Assembly (NCBI GenBank): GCA_951640195.1
Contig: OX621168.1
Coordinates: 1,674,001 to 1,738,000 of the forward strand
DNA: 64,000 nt
Reading direction: 5' to 3'
Source of the DNA: Porpolomopsis calyptriformis
Lineage: Eukaryota > Basidiomycota > Agaricomycetes > Agaricales > Hygrophoraceae
Below are positions 44,142 to 56,687 of the stretch, in pieces (within the stretch, counting starts at the first letter, position 1; each line of letters starts with the position of its first letter). The position numbers were made by a program, and so were the translations under genes. Below the pieces are notes generated by a model, which was given only the letters and a program-made list of their open reading frames with translations, had not been told where the DNA came from and searched no databases.

Positions 44142-45124
44142 TCAGGCAGCTTCCAAGTTCGAATGGGCCAGCTCGCCACTCATTCGCCTTTTCCAATTGT
44201 ACAACGGCTTGTTGGCGGAAGGTTTCCAATCGGTGAGAGCTTGGAGGGCGGCGTTGCCCCAATCGTAGTTGAGGTGATCTCGGTGATCGGAAGGTCCGTC
44301 GACGAAGACGATGAGGGTGTCGATTCGCTGGCGTATGTAACCTTCGCGCACGCCGTTCTGGATCAGGTCGCGAAGGGGATTGAAGAATGCGAGGACGTTG
44401 AGGAGGATTATCGCTGTGGGAGTTTTAGAAGGGGTTTGTGTATGTAAAAACATAGAGGACGGACGCTTGTCGTGGATGCCGATTTGGTTCCAGGTGGTTA
44501 CCTCGAGGATCTGGTAGACGAAGGGGTTTGTTCCTGGGCGGAGAGGGCGAGTTAGACACTGACCTCTTCCAGAGTGCCGAATCCGCCTGGGAGACCGATG
44601 AAGGCGGTGGCTAGTTCGGCCATTTTCACTTTGCGTTCATGCATAGAATTGACGATGATCTATCCTTGACATTTATATTGTTGTGAAGGGGGAGAAAGAA
44701 AAAAAAAGACTTGCGGTCTCCATCTGTGAGGAAAGGGTGAGATGAATGAAAGGAGAGGAGTGGTTTGCGTACGTTTCCGAGCTTGGTGGGGCTGAGTGGG
44801 AGGGATGGGGAGGGCGTTTCGGCGCTGCCGGATCCCTCCCCACCAGCGGCGAACATGGCATGGGGGATGATGCCCAAGACTTGTCCTCCGTTGGCGAGGG
44901 CGGCTTGGGAGACGATGCCCATGATTCCAGTGGAACCGCCGCCATAGACGAGTTGTCTGTTGGCGTTGGCAAGGGCGGAACCGACAGCTGGAGAAAAGAG
45001 GGTTGGTTGGTTAGGTGTGATGGTAGAAGTAAAACGTACAGATTGCTGCGTTGTGGAATGCCTCTTGTTTTCCGAGCGACGAGGCGCAGTAGACGGCGAC
45101 GGGGTGTTGAGGAGGAGAGGCCAT
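44142..45124 (-). CDS. LOG-family cytokinin riboside phosphoribohydrolase-like protein
   Basis: ATG at 45124, TGA at 44142-44144. Rossmann-type LOG motifs: [46 protein letters not shown] (PGGxGTxxE). A Ser/Pro-rich insert follows [12 protein letters not shown]. The family releases the free base from nucleoside 5'-monophosphates; in plants and some fungi this activates cytokinins. To join LSPTKLGN with [10 protein letters not shown] in frame, a 9-nt microexon (44715-44723, encoding MET) is needed, followed by a GC-AG intron 44660-44714 (donor GCAAGT). Head-to-head with HAT1 (167 bp between start codons). Confidence 0.88.
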
Positions 45125-45291
45125 GGGAAAAGGAGAGCGGTAACAGCTTTTTTTCGTATTCGATGATGTGACCCGGCCGATGAATTCAGGGCAAAGGCGA
45201 GGCGGAGCCACCATACTGCATATGGATCATCAGATGCTCATCAGACGAAGGGTAAAGAAAGGTAGACAACGCGTCAACAACAAACACAGCC

Positions 45292-47002
45292 ATGACTGAC
45301 TGGACGTCGGACGCAAGCCAGGCTTTGTCGATATCGTTGGGTGCGTTTCGTGTTCTGCATGGGCGTTCTTTGCTTATGTTTTTTCAGTCCGTTTTCGCGA
45401 GGACGAGGGGTGGGATGAGTCTTACTCGGGTTTTCACCCGGCTTTCACCTATCCTGTGAGCACGGTATAAACTCGAGCCGGTCGCTGTCCTCATCTCTTT
45501 CAGATATTCGGGGAGGATGAGAAAATTTACGGATACAAGGACCTTACCATCGATGTCGGTTCGATTTCTTTCTCGTTTGTTTATAACTAAGTAAAAGTAG
45601 CTTAATTTTGCGTCGGGGTCACTCGTGCACCATCTGTCCGTGGACTATTCGGCCAGACTGGATGCCACCTCGGCTGTGGATGACGTGGAGGGACCATTAA
45701 CCACCGTCCTCTCGCCCGGTATGCTCTCTCTCTGTTGCCACACCCGGGCTTACTGTATCCCCGCAGAGAGTTGCAAAGACAACGACGAGTTTCTGGCACG
45801 CGTAGAAGAAGACGCAGCCGGTTTTCAGCCCTGCGGACAACTGATTTATTCCTACACACGGCCTTCGCCTGGTTTCCAGGGTAAAGGGAAGTCTCCAGCG
45901 CACACGAATTCACTCGAGGATTCACTCACGTTCGAGGTCTATCACGCAAGTTTCGATCTAGGTTTCTGCACGTTTTGATGCTGATGATCACGCAGACCAC
46001 ATGGGACACGCCGGGATTCAGGGAATATCATCGGCGGATGCAGGTCTTTATTCTCCTCTACATCGAAGCTGGGTCGTATATCAAGGAAGATGAAGAATCT
46101 TGGGAATTCGTCGTCTTGTGGGCATCGTCTTTATCACTTTGTGCGTGTTGGCTGATATAAAAAAGATACGAAAAGCGGAACCGCAGCGGATCGCATGTTT
46201 CGACCTATCATTTTGTCGGGTACTCTTCTCTTTACAATTTCTACTGTTTCCCAGACAAGGTCCGGATGAGACTGAGGTGAATGCTTTCTACACGGTCGAG
46301 ACTGTTCTTGACATCGTTTTAGCCAATTCGTTATCCTCCCACCCTACCAAAAGCATGGGCACGGATGTATGTCCTACTTTTTTTTTTTGAATCCTGACTG
46401 ACACTCGGATCCTAAGCGGAACTTTACAATGCGATCTACCGATATGTGCTCTCACGGCCAGGTGTGGCGGAACTGACCGTAGAAGACCCGGCGGAGGCAT
46501 TTGAGGATCTTCGGGATCGGAATGACCTAAAGATGTTGCTGAGTCATGAACAGTTTATGCGAGAGGGGTTCGGGATGTCACATGGGGGTGGGAAAGTGGG
46601 CGGGAAGAAGGCGCAGAAGGGTCATATGGGCCCGCCTGCTGACAAGGCTTGGGTCGAGAAATGGAGAGTGGCGCTGAAGATGGCTGGGGTGGGTGTTTCT
46701 ATCATGTTGGTTGGAACGTTGATTGGATGGGTTGCAGCGTCAATTTCAACGGCTGGTGGAGATGCTCATTTTGATGCACCTCGATCCAGGCGATGAGCGT
46801 GCGACGCGTGCTTATAGACTCCAAGTCAAGGAGCGTCTCTATCGGTTCAACTATGTGAGTGAATAGTCGGTTGTGAACGATGACTGAATGATCGTAGGAA
46901 ATCTTGGCCGAGTTGGAGAAACAGGAGCGGTTGGAAAAGCTTGAAGAGACATTTGAGAGTGTGAAAGAGGATTATAGGCGAATATTGGCGAAGATCCGTT
47001 AA
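45292..47002 (+). CDS. HAT1: Histone acetyltransferase type B catalytic subunit Hat1
   Basis: Starts MTDWTSDASQAL. Contains IFGEDEKIYGYKDLTID, SGSLVHHLSVDYSARL, then the GNAT core: YHFVGYSSLYNFYCFPDKVR, MRLSQFVILPPYQKHGHGS (acetyl-CoA loop Q-x-x-G-x-G) and LTVEDPAEAFEDLRDRNDL. C-terminal helical extension ends at TAA 47000-47002. It acetylates newly made histone H4 (K5/K12) before deposition. The intron at 45555-45600 uses donor GTCGGT; the G-H-G-S-E-L join across the intron starting near 46368 is in frame. About eight exons. Expressed divergently from the LOG-family gene. Confidence 0.92.
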
Positions 47003-47298
47003 GTTAGGGGATGAACGTTGCTCGTTTCAGTGATCTTCGGATGCATTGTGTTGTAAGCAGCACCGCCCCATTTAAGTCACATGATTAATTACCATACTTA
47101 TCCAACTCCACTTCAATCCACCACATCTCTTCCCGTTTTCCATCCTTTCCTTTCTCAATCGTTTTACAGCAAAGCAGATTGAGATCCGAGTGCTGTATAT
47201 TCGCTGTCACAGGTAAATATCGTTTCCCCTCTTGGCATGTCCCAATATAAGCACTCAAAGGGCGGAGATTAGATCCATTCTTTCCCACCAAGACAACT

Positions 47299-48510
47299 AT
47301 GAGCCTCAGCATCCTCCATCACACCCCCTCCTCGATATCCTCCTCAGGCTCTTCCGACTCTTTCACGAGAAGAGTCCGATTCGCACCCTTGCCTGTCCCC
47401 GAACGACTCCCCGACTCTCTCCCCTCTCTCCCCGCCTCCCTTCCATCGTCTCCTAAAGAACCGAAGCCGGCCCCCCCACCGCCATCCAGGTCAAAGTCAT
47501 GGCTCAGGTCCTTTCTCAGGCAGAAGTCCCACCCGCCTTCCTCGGCCCACTCTTCCCCGCGTTCGTCCGACCCCGAGGAGAGCAAATCGACGGACGGCGA
47601 TGGGCTATTAGGTATCCCGCTTGGCCGGTGGACGAGTGCGAGCTCCCTGACGAGCACTAGGTCCCTCGACGAGTACACAGAAGGGGCCCCCCTCACACGA
47701 TCCCAGAGCGCTAATCGGTCAAAGGGTACCCGTATGCTCAACGGCCGCGTTTACGGCGCCCGGAGGAATACCCCCTCCAACCCATTCAACAACATCGGCG
47801 ATGAGTCAGATACCGAATTCGTCGAGTGGGGGTATGGGGGAATGGGCAGTTCGCGAGCTGGCGGAGGGGGTATGTGGACGAGGGTGCAGAGTGACCGGAG
47901 TGTTATAAGCAGTGGAGGGGATGAGGACGATGGGAGTGGAATGGCCTGGGTCCGCCGAAAGCGAGAACAAAGGGAGCGTGAAAGGGCTGAGAGGGAGGCC
48001 AAAGGCCGGTCCCCCGACAAAGACATTCAGGCAGACAAAGTGCCATCGTCGTCGCCACCCCCTGTCGCGGACACGCTACCACCAGCACGGACGGATTCAT
48101 CGGCCCTGTCAAATCAGGAGCACCATATTCTCCGTGCGGTTACCGTTCCTGCCCCCAAACACGTTGGTCATTCGCGCGGACACTCGGCTTCGGCTATTTC
48201 TGCTATCGTCGGTGGATCTCGTACGCCCTCGCGGCCAGGCTCGGAGCCAAGTTCCCGCGTGGCGTCAACAACAGATTTGCGGAGTAAAGGGAATGTTGTA
48301 GACGTAGACGTAGACGTGGATGAGGACGAGGACGAAGAGGATGAGAGTGGGATCGAGGGGGGCGACGATGACGATGACGATGCGGTCGATGAGGTCCGTC
48401 CATTCACACTCTTGCACCACTCTGGGCTGAGAGAGCGACAGGAGGAGACGAGAAAGACAGCGCTTGGGGCGGGTGTAGAGAAGGTTAGTAGACACCAAGA
48501 CAAGACTTGA
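47299..48510 (+). CDS. Low-complexity basidiomycete protein, unknown
   Basis: One uninterrupted frame of 403 codons from ATG 47299 to TGA 48508-48510; it may be longer if the end is a splice donor (GAGAAG|GTTAGT near 48482). N-terminal FTRRVRFAPLPVPERLPDSL motif, Ser/Pro-rich stretches, a conserved-looking block RMLNGRVYGARR ... EWGYGGMGS, then GSGMAWVRRKREQRERERAE, and an acidic tract encoded by repeated GACGTAGACGTA units (about 48300-48380). I do not know a function. Two decayed copies lie downstream (48960-49920 and, inverted, 53385-54340). Confidence 0.7.
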   Translation: MSLSILHHTPSSISSSGSSDSFTRRVRFAPLPVPERLPDSLPSLPASLPSSPKEPKPAPPPPSRSKSWLRSFLRQKSHPPSSAHSSPRSSDPEESKSTDGDGLLGIPLGRWTSASSLTSTRSLDEYTEGAPLTRSQSANRSKGTRMLNGRVYGARRNTPSNPFNNIGDESDTEFVEWGYGGMGSSRAGGGGMWTRVQSDRSVISSGGDEDDGSGMAWVRRKREQRERERAEREAKGRSPDKDIQADKVPSSSPPPVADTLPPARTDSSALSNQEHHILRAVTVPAPKHVGHSRGHSASAISAIVGGSRTPSRPGSEPSSRVASTTDLRSKGNVVDVDVDVDEDEDEEDESGIEGGDDDDDDAVDEVRPFTLLHHSGLRERQEETRKTALGAGVEKVSRHQDKT

Positions 48511-48959
48511 GAAGACCAGGCTGTGGGGCGTGTGTCGGACGTGGTAATTTCGTTTTCAGGATGGATACCCGATTCGCGCCGAGTGGAGAGCCTCTGGGAC
48601 TTGATTTCTTTTTCTTTTCTTTTTTTCTTTCGCTTCGACTGTTTGCATTAGAAATATTCGATACCCGGAAACCCGATCATTCACCTAATGGAGTCTCGGT
48701 CCATTAGATGTAAGTGTCCGACCACACCATTATTTCTACTCGCTCACGTCTATTTCAGTTTCCACTGCGACTGCGTTTCGCTGCTTATTTATCGTCTTAC
48801 CGTACTCGTCTTTGTTCCGTCTCCGTAATTTGTTTTTTTGCTGTGTTTACGATATCACGTGATGTAGCCTATGTATTTTGTACAAATTTGGTAACCATTT
48901 CGTCATACGTCATAATCTCTGTGGCTGGCAATATAAAAGCTGCAAAGAACGAGATTAAA
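48511..48959. other. Intergenic, 0.45 kb
   Basis: 3' region of the preceding gene, then the upstream region of its decayed copy, with a palindromic ATCACGTGAT near 48854-48863. No gene supported. Confidence 0.45.
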
Positions 48960-49920
48960 CTGTCATTCCCTCTTCGACCAAGACCACTACCTCTCTACGA
49001 CCAAGAGAGTCCGCTTCGCGCCTCTCCCTGTCCCAACACGACAGGATGACCCTCCCTCGACACCACCTCTTTCTTCTCCCCCAACTCCTAAGAAAGCACC
49101 GCCACCGCCGAAGGTCAAGTCATGGCTGAGGCCATTCCTGAAACAAAGGCCCCCGTTAGCGGGACCTACCCACCCGCAGCACACAACGCCACCACACAGG
49201 GCCCTGAATTATCGTTTGGACTACCACTCAGTTGATGGAATAGCGCTGGGTCCGTGAGCAGCGCGAGATCCCCGGAGTATACGGACGGGGCGCCTATCAG
49301 GCGCACCCAGAGTGCCCCGCCTGCGGGTGGGCACTCAGTGATCCGTATGCTCAACGGCAGAGTGTATGGTAGTCGCAAAAATCCGATCCCCAAGACCCAA
49401 TTCGACAATGCTCTGGATGAGCCAGATCCAGAGCTGGTCGAGTGGGGATATGGTGGTTTGGGGAGTGTGCGGGTGGCTGCTGCTGCTGGGGATGGGGGTG
49501 CTGTGCGCGGTGGAGAAGATGAGGGATATGGAAGTGGGATGGCGTGGGTCCGCCGGAAGCGAGAACAAAGGGAACGTGAAAAGACTGAAAGGGTGGAGAA
49601 AGGGTTGTCCTATGACAAAGACCTCAGGGCGGACAAAGTGCAACCACTACCATCACGGACGGATTCATCGTAGATGCCGGCTCCGTCGAATCGGGAGTAC
49701 CATACTCTCCGTACACTTGTGTGTCCTGGGGCACTCAGTTTCTCGGTCTGCTATCGTCGGTCGTTCTCTTGCGTCTTCACGATCAACAGACTTGAAAATG
49801 CGAAAGGAGGGGAGGTCAGTTCTTCCTCGGTCTGGAAGAATTCGGCGCTGAGAGAGCCACAAGAAAGACAGCGCTTGATGCTGGTATAGAGAAGACTAGT
49901 AGGCATCAAGACAGGTCTTA
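48960..49920 (+). pseudogene. Decayed copy 2 of the low-complexity protein gene
   Basis: Order of motifs is the same as in 47299-48510: RVRFAPLPVP-like start near 49005, KVKSWLRPFLKQ, RMLNGRVYGSRKN, EWGYGGLGS and GSGMAWVRRKREQRERE, but they fall in different frames with stops and indels. The longest open piece is 49254-49673. The 3' flank (to about 50210, with GATACCC-AGCAACCCCG) also resembles that of the intact gene. A duplicated gene that no longer codes. Confidence 0.75.
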
Positions 49921-50438
49921 AGGGGGCCGTGGTGTTATTACAATGGACACGCATCGCGCTCGCCGTCCCGCTACATCTTCTTCATCTCGTGCCCGGAATC
50001 GATGTCGGAATGTCATTGATTCTGGCCGTGAAATAAAGATATCACGGGATGACGAGCACCCGGCCGATTCTGATCCCCGCGGAGAGTATTTCTTTCCCCT
50101 TGGAACTGTTTTTTTCTCTTCCTCGATCGCTCTTCGCATGTTTGGTGAAACTCGCAGGAATATTCGATACCCAGCAACCCCGTATCACCCTGCGCCATGG
50201 ACGAGACATTTCGGATAACGTTATCATACTTTTTTCTTTCTTTTGGACAACACCTGGCGAGGATCCATCCTAGTGACACTATCTCAGACGATTTATTACC
50301 GCTACATATGTAGGATAGTTCACAAAATACCCACACATTTTTTACATGCATACTGTACATTCATGAGCATTCAATTCAATCCGCCGCTTTCATTGGCTTT
50401 CATGCCTTTTAAGATCAAAATCATTCACGGACACCACC
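49921..50438. other. Intergenic, 0.5 kb
   Basis: Downstream flank of the decayed copy 2, and the 3' region of the MIF gene (minus). The part 50120-50205 has an inverted counterpart at 53390-53450. No gene supported. Confidence 0.45.
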
Positions 50439-51103
50439 TTATCCAAAGATCGTCTTGAACGTCGTCTCTTTATACCTAACGAAGCAATAAACAAAATGAA
50501 TCCCTCGATAACGGTAACACTCACCCCAAGTTGGCATTACCCGGGTCGGTGAAGGATCTACGTACATCCAGACGAGGGAATCAGTACACGTATTTGACAA
50601 AAAGGAAACGACGGACATGTATCCGCGATCGACTTCAGTCCCGAGTTTCTTTTTGAAGAACTCGAAGAACGCCTTACTGTACTTTTCATTCGCCTCTGGG
50701 TTGATATTCCCCAAGCTTACCTGCAAATGAGTAAAAAACATCGCGAGAAATGTTAAGGGAAGGATAATGGGCGGAAAACTAAATCATTTCTTACGATGGC
50801 AAAGAGGAAGGCGGGATCGAACGTCCCCTGGAACGTGAGCGTCTCGTTGTACGTGTAACTAACGGAGATGTAACTCTCAGGTTTGCCGAGCGTTTCCGCG
50901 CTAAACTGAAAGGCCGAGGCGGGGTAGCACATTCATTTATTTCATCGTAGGGAGATATGACATACCTTGGACAGCTCGAGCGCGAATGCTTTGGGCTCCG
51001 CGAGCTATGAAGGGTGGATAGTTTGCATATCGATATCGGTGCGGACAGCCGAGAGAAAAATCCACGCTACCTTGACGTTGGTGGTTAGCAAGAGGGTAGG
51101 CAT
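50439..51103 (-). CDS. MIF-family protein (macrophage migration inhibitory factor fold)
   Basis: ATG at 51103 gives MPTLLLTTNVKLAEPKAFAL, with the invariant Pro after Met that serves as catalytic base in tautomerases. Then LSKFSAETLGKPESYISV, TFQGTFDPAFLFAIVSLGNI, NPEANEKYSKAFFEFFKKKL and, after two short introns, GYISFTDPGNANLGYK and TTFKTIFG (TAA 50439-50441). About 116 aa, the usual size. The family forms trimers with keto-enol tautomerase activity; the role in fungi is unclear. Six short exons. It lies 170 bp downstream of glutathione reductase, same strand. Confidence 0.88.
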
Positions 51104-51274
51104 GTTGTGAGATGATGTGCGAGTGGAAGGGTAAGTAACTACGTCACATCTGACTTTTATCGTTATCTTATCTGGCTTATCAAAATGAAACATCATCATG
51201 TCATTGAACGTACAAACGCGATTCATTCAGAACAAATTCCTCGTCACCAATGGCATACCTCATGGCGGGAGCAT

Positions 51275-53302
<2,028 letters not shown>

Positions 53303-53384
53303 TTACCTAATTTGGTTATTGATTGTAAATCTAAAGTTACATCACGTGATATAATAGGGATTAAAACTGAGGGATTGATCGAAG

Positions 53385-54340
53385 AGGTGCAGGGTGATGC
53401 GGGGTTGCCGGGTATCAAATATTTCTAGCGCGGGTTTCACCAAACATGCGAAGATCAATCGAACGAAACGAGGCGGGAAATCCTCTGCTTGGCGATCAGA
53501 ATCGGCTCATCATGCCGCAACATCTTTATCCACAATCAGTATGAAATGGAGATGTAGCGGGACAATGAGCATGTTGCGGATGTCAACGGTAACAATGAAG
53601 CTACCACGTCCGACATGCATGGCCTCTGTCTTGATGCCTACTAGTCTTCTCGATACTAGCCAAGCGTTGTCTTTCTCGTAGTTTTCTCAGCACTGAATTC
53701 TGCCAGACCGAGAAAGAACCGACCTCATCACCATCCCCTCCCACTCCCACTCTCGTCATCACTACCCACATCTGCATTCCCTTTAATCCTCAAGTCTGAG
53801 AACGACCAACGATAGCAGACCGAGCGGAGGCTGAGTGCACCCAAACATGTTTGGCACCAGGATGCATAACTGTATGGAGAGTACAGTGCTCCCGATTCGA
53901 CGGGGCCAACATCTACGATGAATTTGTCCGTGATGGTGACGTAGCCAGGCTTGGTAGTGGTTGTGGCAGTTGCACTTTGTCTGCCCTGACGTCTTTGTCA
54001 TGGGACAACCCTTTCTCCACCCTTTCAGCCTTTTCACGTTGCCTTTATTCTTGCTTCCGGCGGACCCATGCCATTCCACTGCCATCACCCTCATATGCTC
54101 CACCGCCCACAGCACATCGGTCACCCACCCACATTACACCTCCACCACTGCCACCACCACCACTCTATACCACTGTATCCATTCTCAACAAGCTCCATCC
54201 ATAGCATTGTTGAATGACGTCTTTGAGTGCAGCAGTCCCCATGGTGACTTGGGATCTGCGGGAGTGCAGAAGAGTGACTTTAGCCTTGGGCAGTGGTGGC
54301 CTTCTTCGGATCCAGAGGGGAAGAAGTGAGGCTGAGAGAA
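53385..54340 (-). pseudogene. Decayed copy 3 of the low-complexity protein gene, inverted
   Basis: Minus-strand sequence matches copy 2 (48960-50210) including GGTCCGCCGGAAGC, AAAGACTGAAAGGGTGGAG and the 3' flank with GCATGTTTGGTGAAAC. Frames are broken throughout. Together with copy 2 it makes an inverted repeat around the MIF and glutathione reductase genes. Confidence 0.7.
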
Positions 54341-54489
54341 ATGGGCTTGGGTTGTCCTGTCATGTCGGGACAAGGGAGTGGGGTTAATCGAACTCTTTTA
54401 GTCATCAACTCTGGTGATGCGATTGAGAATGGGGTGAGGAGGATGCCGAGAGTCGTAGTGGTGTTGGTGGAAGGGGTAACGATAATCTA

Positions 54490-54900
54490 ATCTCACCCTT
54501 TACAGCTTTTTATATTGGTCACTGGAGGACTGGGCTTTTGGGGATACATCCTAGCCATACGCCAGACAAGGGAAACTTACTTCCATAAGGCGCTGCCATC
54601 GGCTGTTTCCCGTGAGATGTGAGATGAAAGGTGATAATGAATGGGACGACACCAGTCCTCATCCTTCCACCAAGAGGGCATGTAACCAATTTACTTGCAC
54701 TTTGTATACCTGCAGATGATGAGAACTAATGATGATGCAACTCGAGAGGAATACCTGGGTCAGTCTGCGGGTTGGGATTGAGGTGGGCAGGGCGAGTGGA
54801 AGAGGAGAGGATGATATAGGATTACCAAATTTAGTCATTGATTGTACATCCAAAGTGATATGCGTTACGCATACAACCAACTTTGCAATGGTCAGAGGGG
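54490..54900 (-). pseudogene. Partial duplicate of the glutathione reductase 5' end
   Basis: Same orientation as the functional gene and similar to 52795-53340: the GGACTGG...GGGGA-ACATCCT segment, AAGACGCTGCC-like stretch, the CAAGAGGGCATGT start region and GAATACCTG-GTCAGTCTGCGGGTTGGGATTG upstream. It stops after the first exons and lacks the rest of the enzyme, with internal deletions. Non-functional. Confidence 0.75.
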
Positions 54901-55109
54901 ATAGACTTGGGACACAGTGAGTTGTGGGTTGCTTTGGGTTGCAATCGGTACATGATATGGGTCAGCAACTATGGGACGGGGACGATAAATAAGTTGTGAA
55001 ATAAAGATCGAAGGATGCACTCACAGTAGGGAAACTGAACGAATAGAGGAAGGAACGTATGGTTTGGCACAACCGACTCAGTACCGAACGAAAAATCACA
55101 AGCACATCA

Positions 55110-56645
55110 TTAGAGCCAACCCTCCTCGCCGGAACGCCTTCCCCTAAAGTTCCACTCCACCAATAAAGGGACCACACCATTATCCGGGTCTTTGTAAAAA
55201 TCTGCAAGTGCCCATCCTCGGATCCGCAGTAGTCCGTGTTCCTCGTCCTCCCTTCTATAATGTTGCCAAGGACCGGAGTCATCCCCCAGTAAATCGAGCA
55301 ACCATCTCCCGATGCGGCTATTGACGCCTTCGATACCTAGTCCCCACTGCGGCCACCCGAAACCGCGGGCGATGATAGGAGGAAGAGCGAACGGGAGAGA
55401 TGAGGCTGAGAAGTATGTGATGGCCAGAGTCGGCATGATGGGGTTTGGAAATGCGAGGAGAATCGGCGTCGAGACTGCCACCTTCTCGGGTATGGACAGG
55501 AAGGAAGATATATCGTACCTAACACGAACATTAAGGAAGTTGATAGGTTAATTATTTTGAACGGGGACTTGGTGCAATACTCGCCAGTCTTGCGTCCGAA
55601 CGAGAGTGCCCTTGCACATCCATTCAAATCCGGCTCTCTCGCTGTCTGGCCACGCTGTGGGGTGCATCCCGAGTCCCTCAAGGCCCCGTTCCCATTCTTT
55701 GCCGTCACCGCCAAACCTGCTGAACATGAGTACCTTGCCTCTCACTTCGCCTAGCGTTGGGACCCTGTTATCCAAAAACCACATCTCCTTTCCTCCGGGA
55801 CCGAATGATATCTCTTCGTGAACCAGTTTTGAGAAAATGACGGGTGACGTCTTGGCGAAATCCTCTTGTTTGATGGACATGACGAGTGTCTCTCGGCAGG
55901 TGAGAGGATCAGTGAGAAAGGTGTGAATCGAAGAAAGAACGTCTTGGAATGGGGTTTTCTGAGGGTATAATCCATGGTATGAGACGAGCCGCGAATTGAT
56001 TACAGCAAGACGGATGTCAAGAACGCGGATTCCTGATCGGAGTTGGACCGCGAGGGGCGTGGAAAGCGTTTGACACTGAGAAATCGGCCATCCGTAGAAT
56101 GCCATACTGTGACTGTTGTCAGACCGTGATCAGGGTTGGATATGTAGAACGACTTGCGTGTCGTGACTACCTTGGGGGAAGAATCAGCTTGGCGTGGATC
56201 AGACTGGGTGTAACTTACCCGGAAGCACGAGGGAAGACAAAGGAACGGTGTCAGGGATCTCTGACAAAAACCGGGAGAGATCTCGACGGGGAAATATCAT
56301 AATTCGGTCGTACTTTCGGGCCACCTGCCAATGAAGAGTTCTACAGTTTGGTCAATACATAAACAGCAAACTCACATGAATGCGATATATCTGCCAAGGA
56401 AATTGACATGGTACTGGCAAGACGCTCCACGAGGAACGAAAGCGTTTCGTGAGATGGGCGGAATATGTCCTTAAACTTGAAATGGATTGTTTCTCTTTCA
56501 AAGGAGAAAAAGATATCCATCTAGAACGGAATGTTCTGGTGATCGGACGAGAAGGCGAGACGACGGCGTGTCCAGCGCTGGCGTTTTCGCCAAAGCTGAC
56601 GACGAGGTTGTCTCTGGTCAGATTTTGGATCGTGAGCTTGATCAT
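55110..56645 (-). CDS. Phosphatidylinositol-specific phospholipase C X-domain protein
   Basis: Core motifs: FPRRDLSRFLSEIPDTVPLS, LPGSHDTMAFYGWPISQCQ with the first catalytic His, VQLRSGIRVLDIRL, YHGLYPQKTPFQDVL, RETLVMSIKQE. C-terminal part: PWQHYRREDEEHGLLRIRGW and LADFYKDPDNGVVPLLVEWN; TAA at 55110-55112. Resembles bacterial-type PI-PLC found widely in fungi. The catalytic GSHDT is encoded by a 13-nt microexon (56158-56170) between a GT-AG intron and a GC-AG intron (56107-56157, donor GCAAGT). The 5' part is uncertain: either one long exon from 56645, or an intron at about 56521-56564 leading to MDIFFSFERETIHFKFKDIF, which looks more protein-like. Start codon is 42 bp from that of RAD1. 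Confidence 0.82.
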
Positions 56646-56687
56646 GGCAGAGCGTCGAGTTTTCCCACGCTGCTCGATCTGTTTCCG

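Noticed and set aside
48300..48380. GACGTAGACGTAGACGTGGATGAGGAC repeats as a regulatory or satellite array
   Set aside because: In-frame Asp/Glu/Val codons of an open gene; a coding microsatellite explains them.
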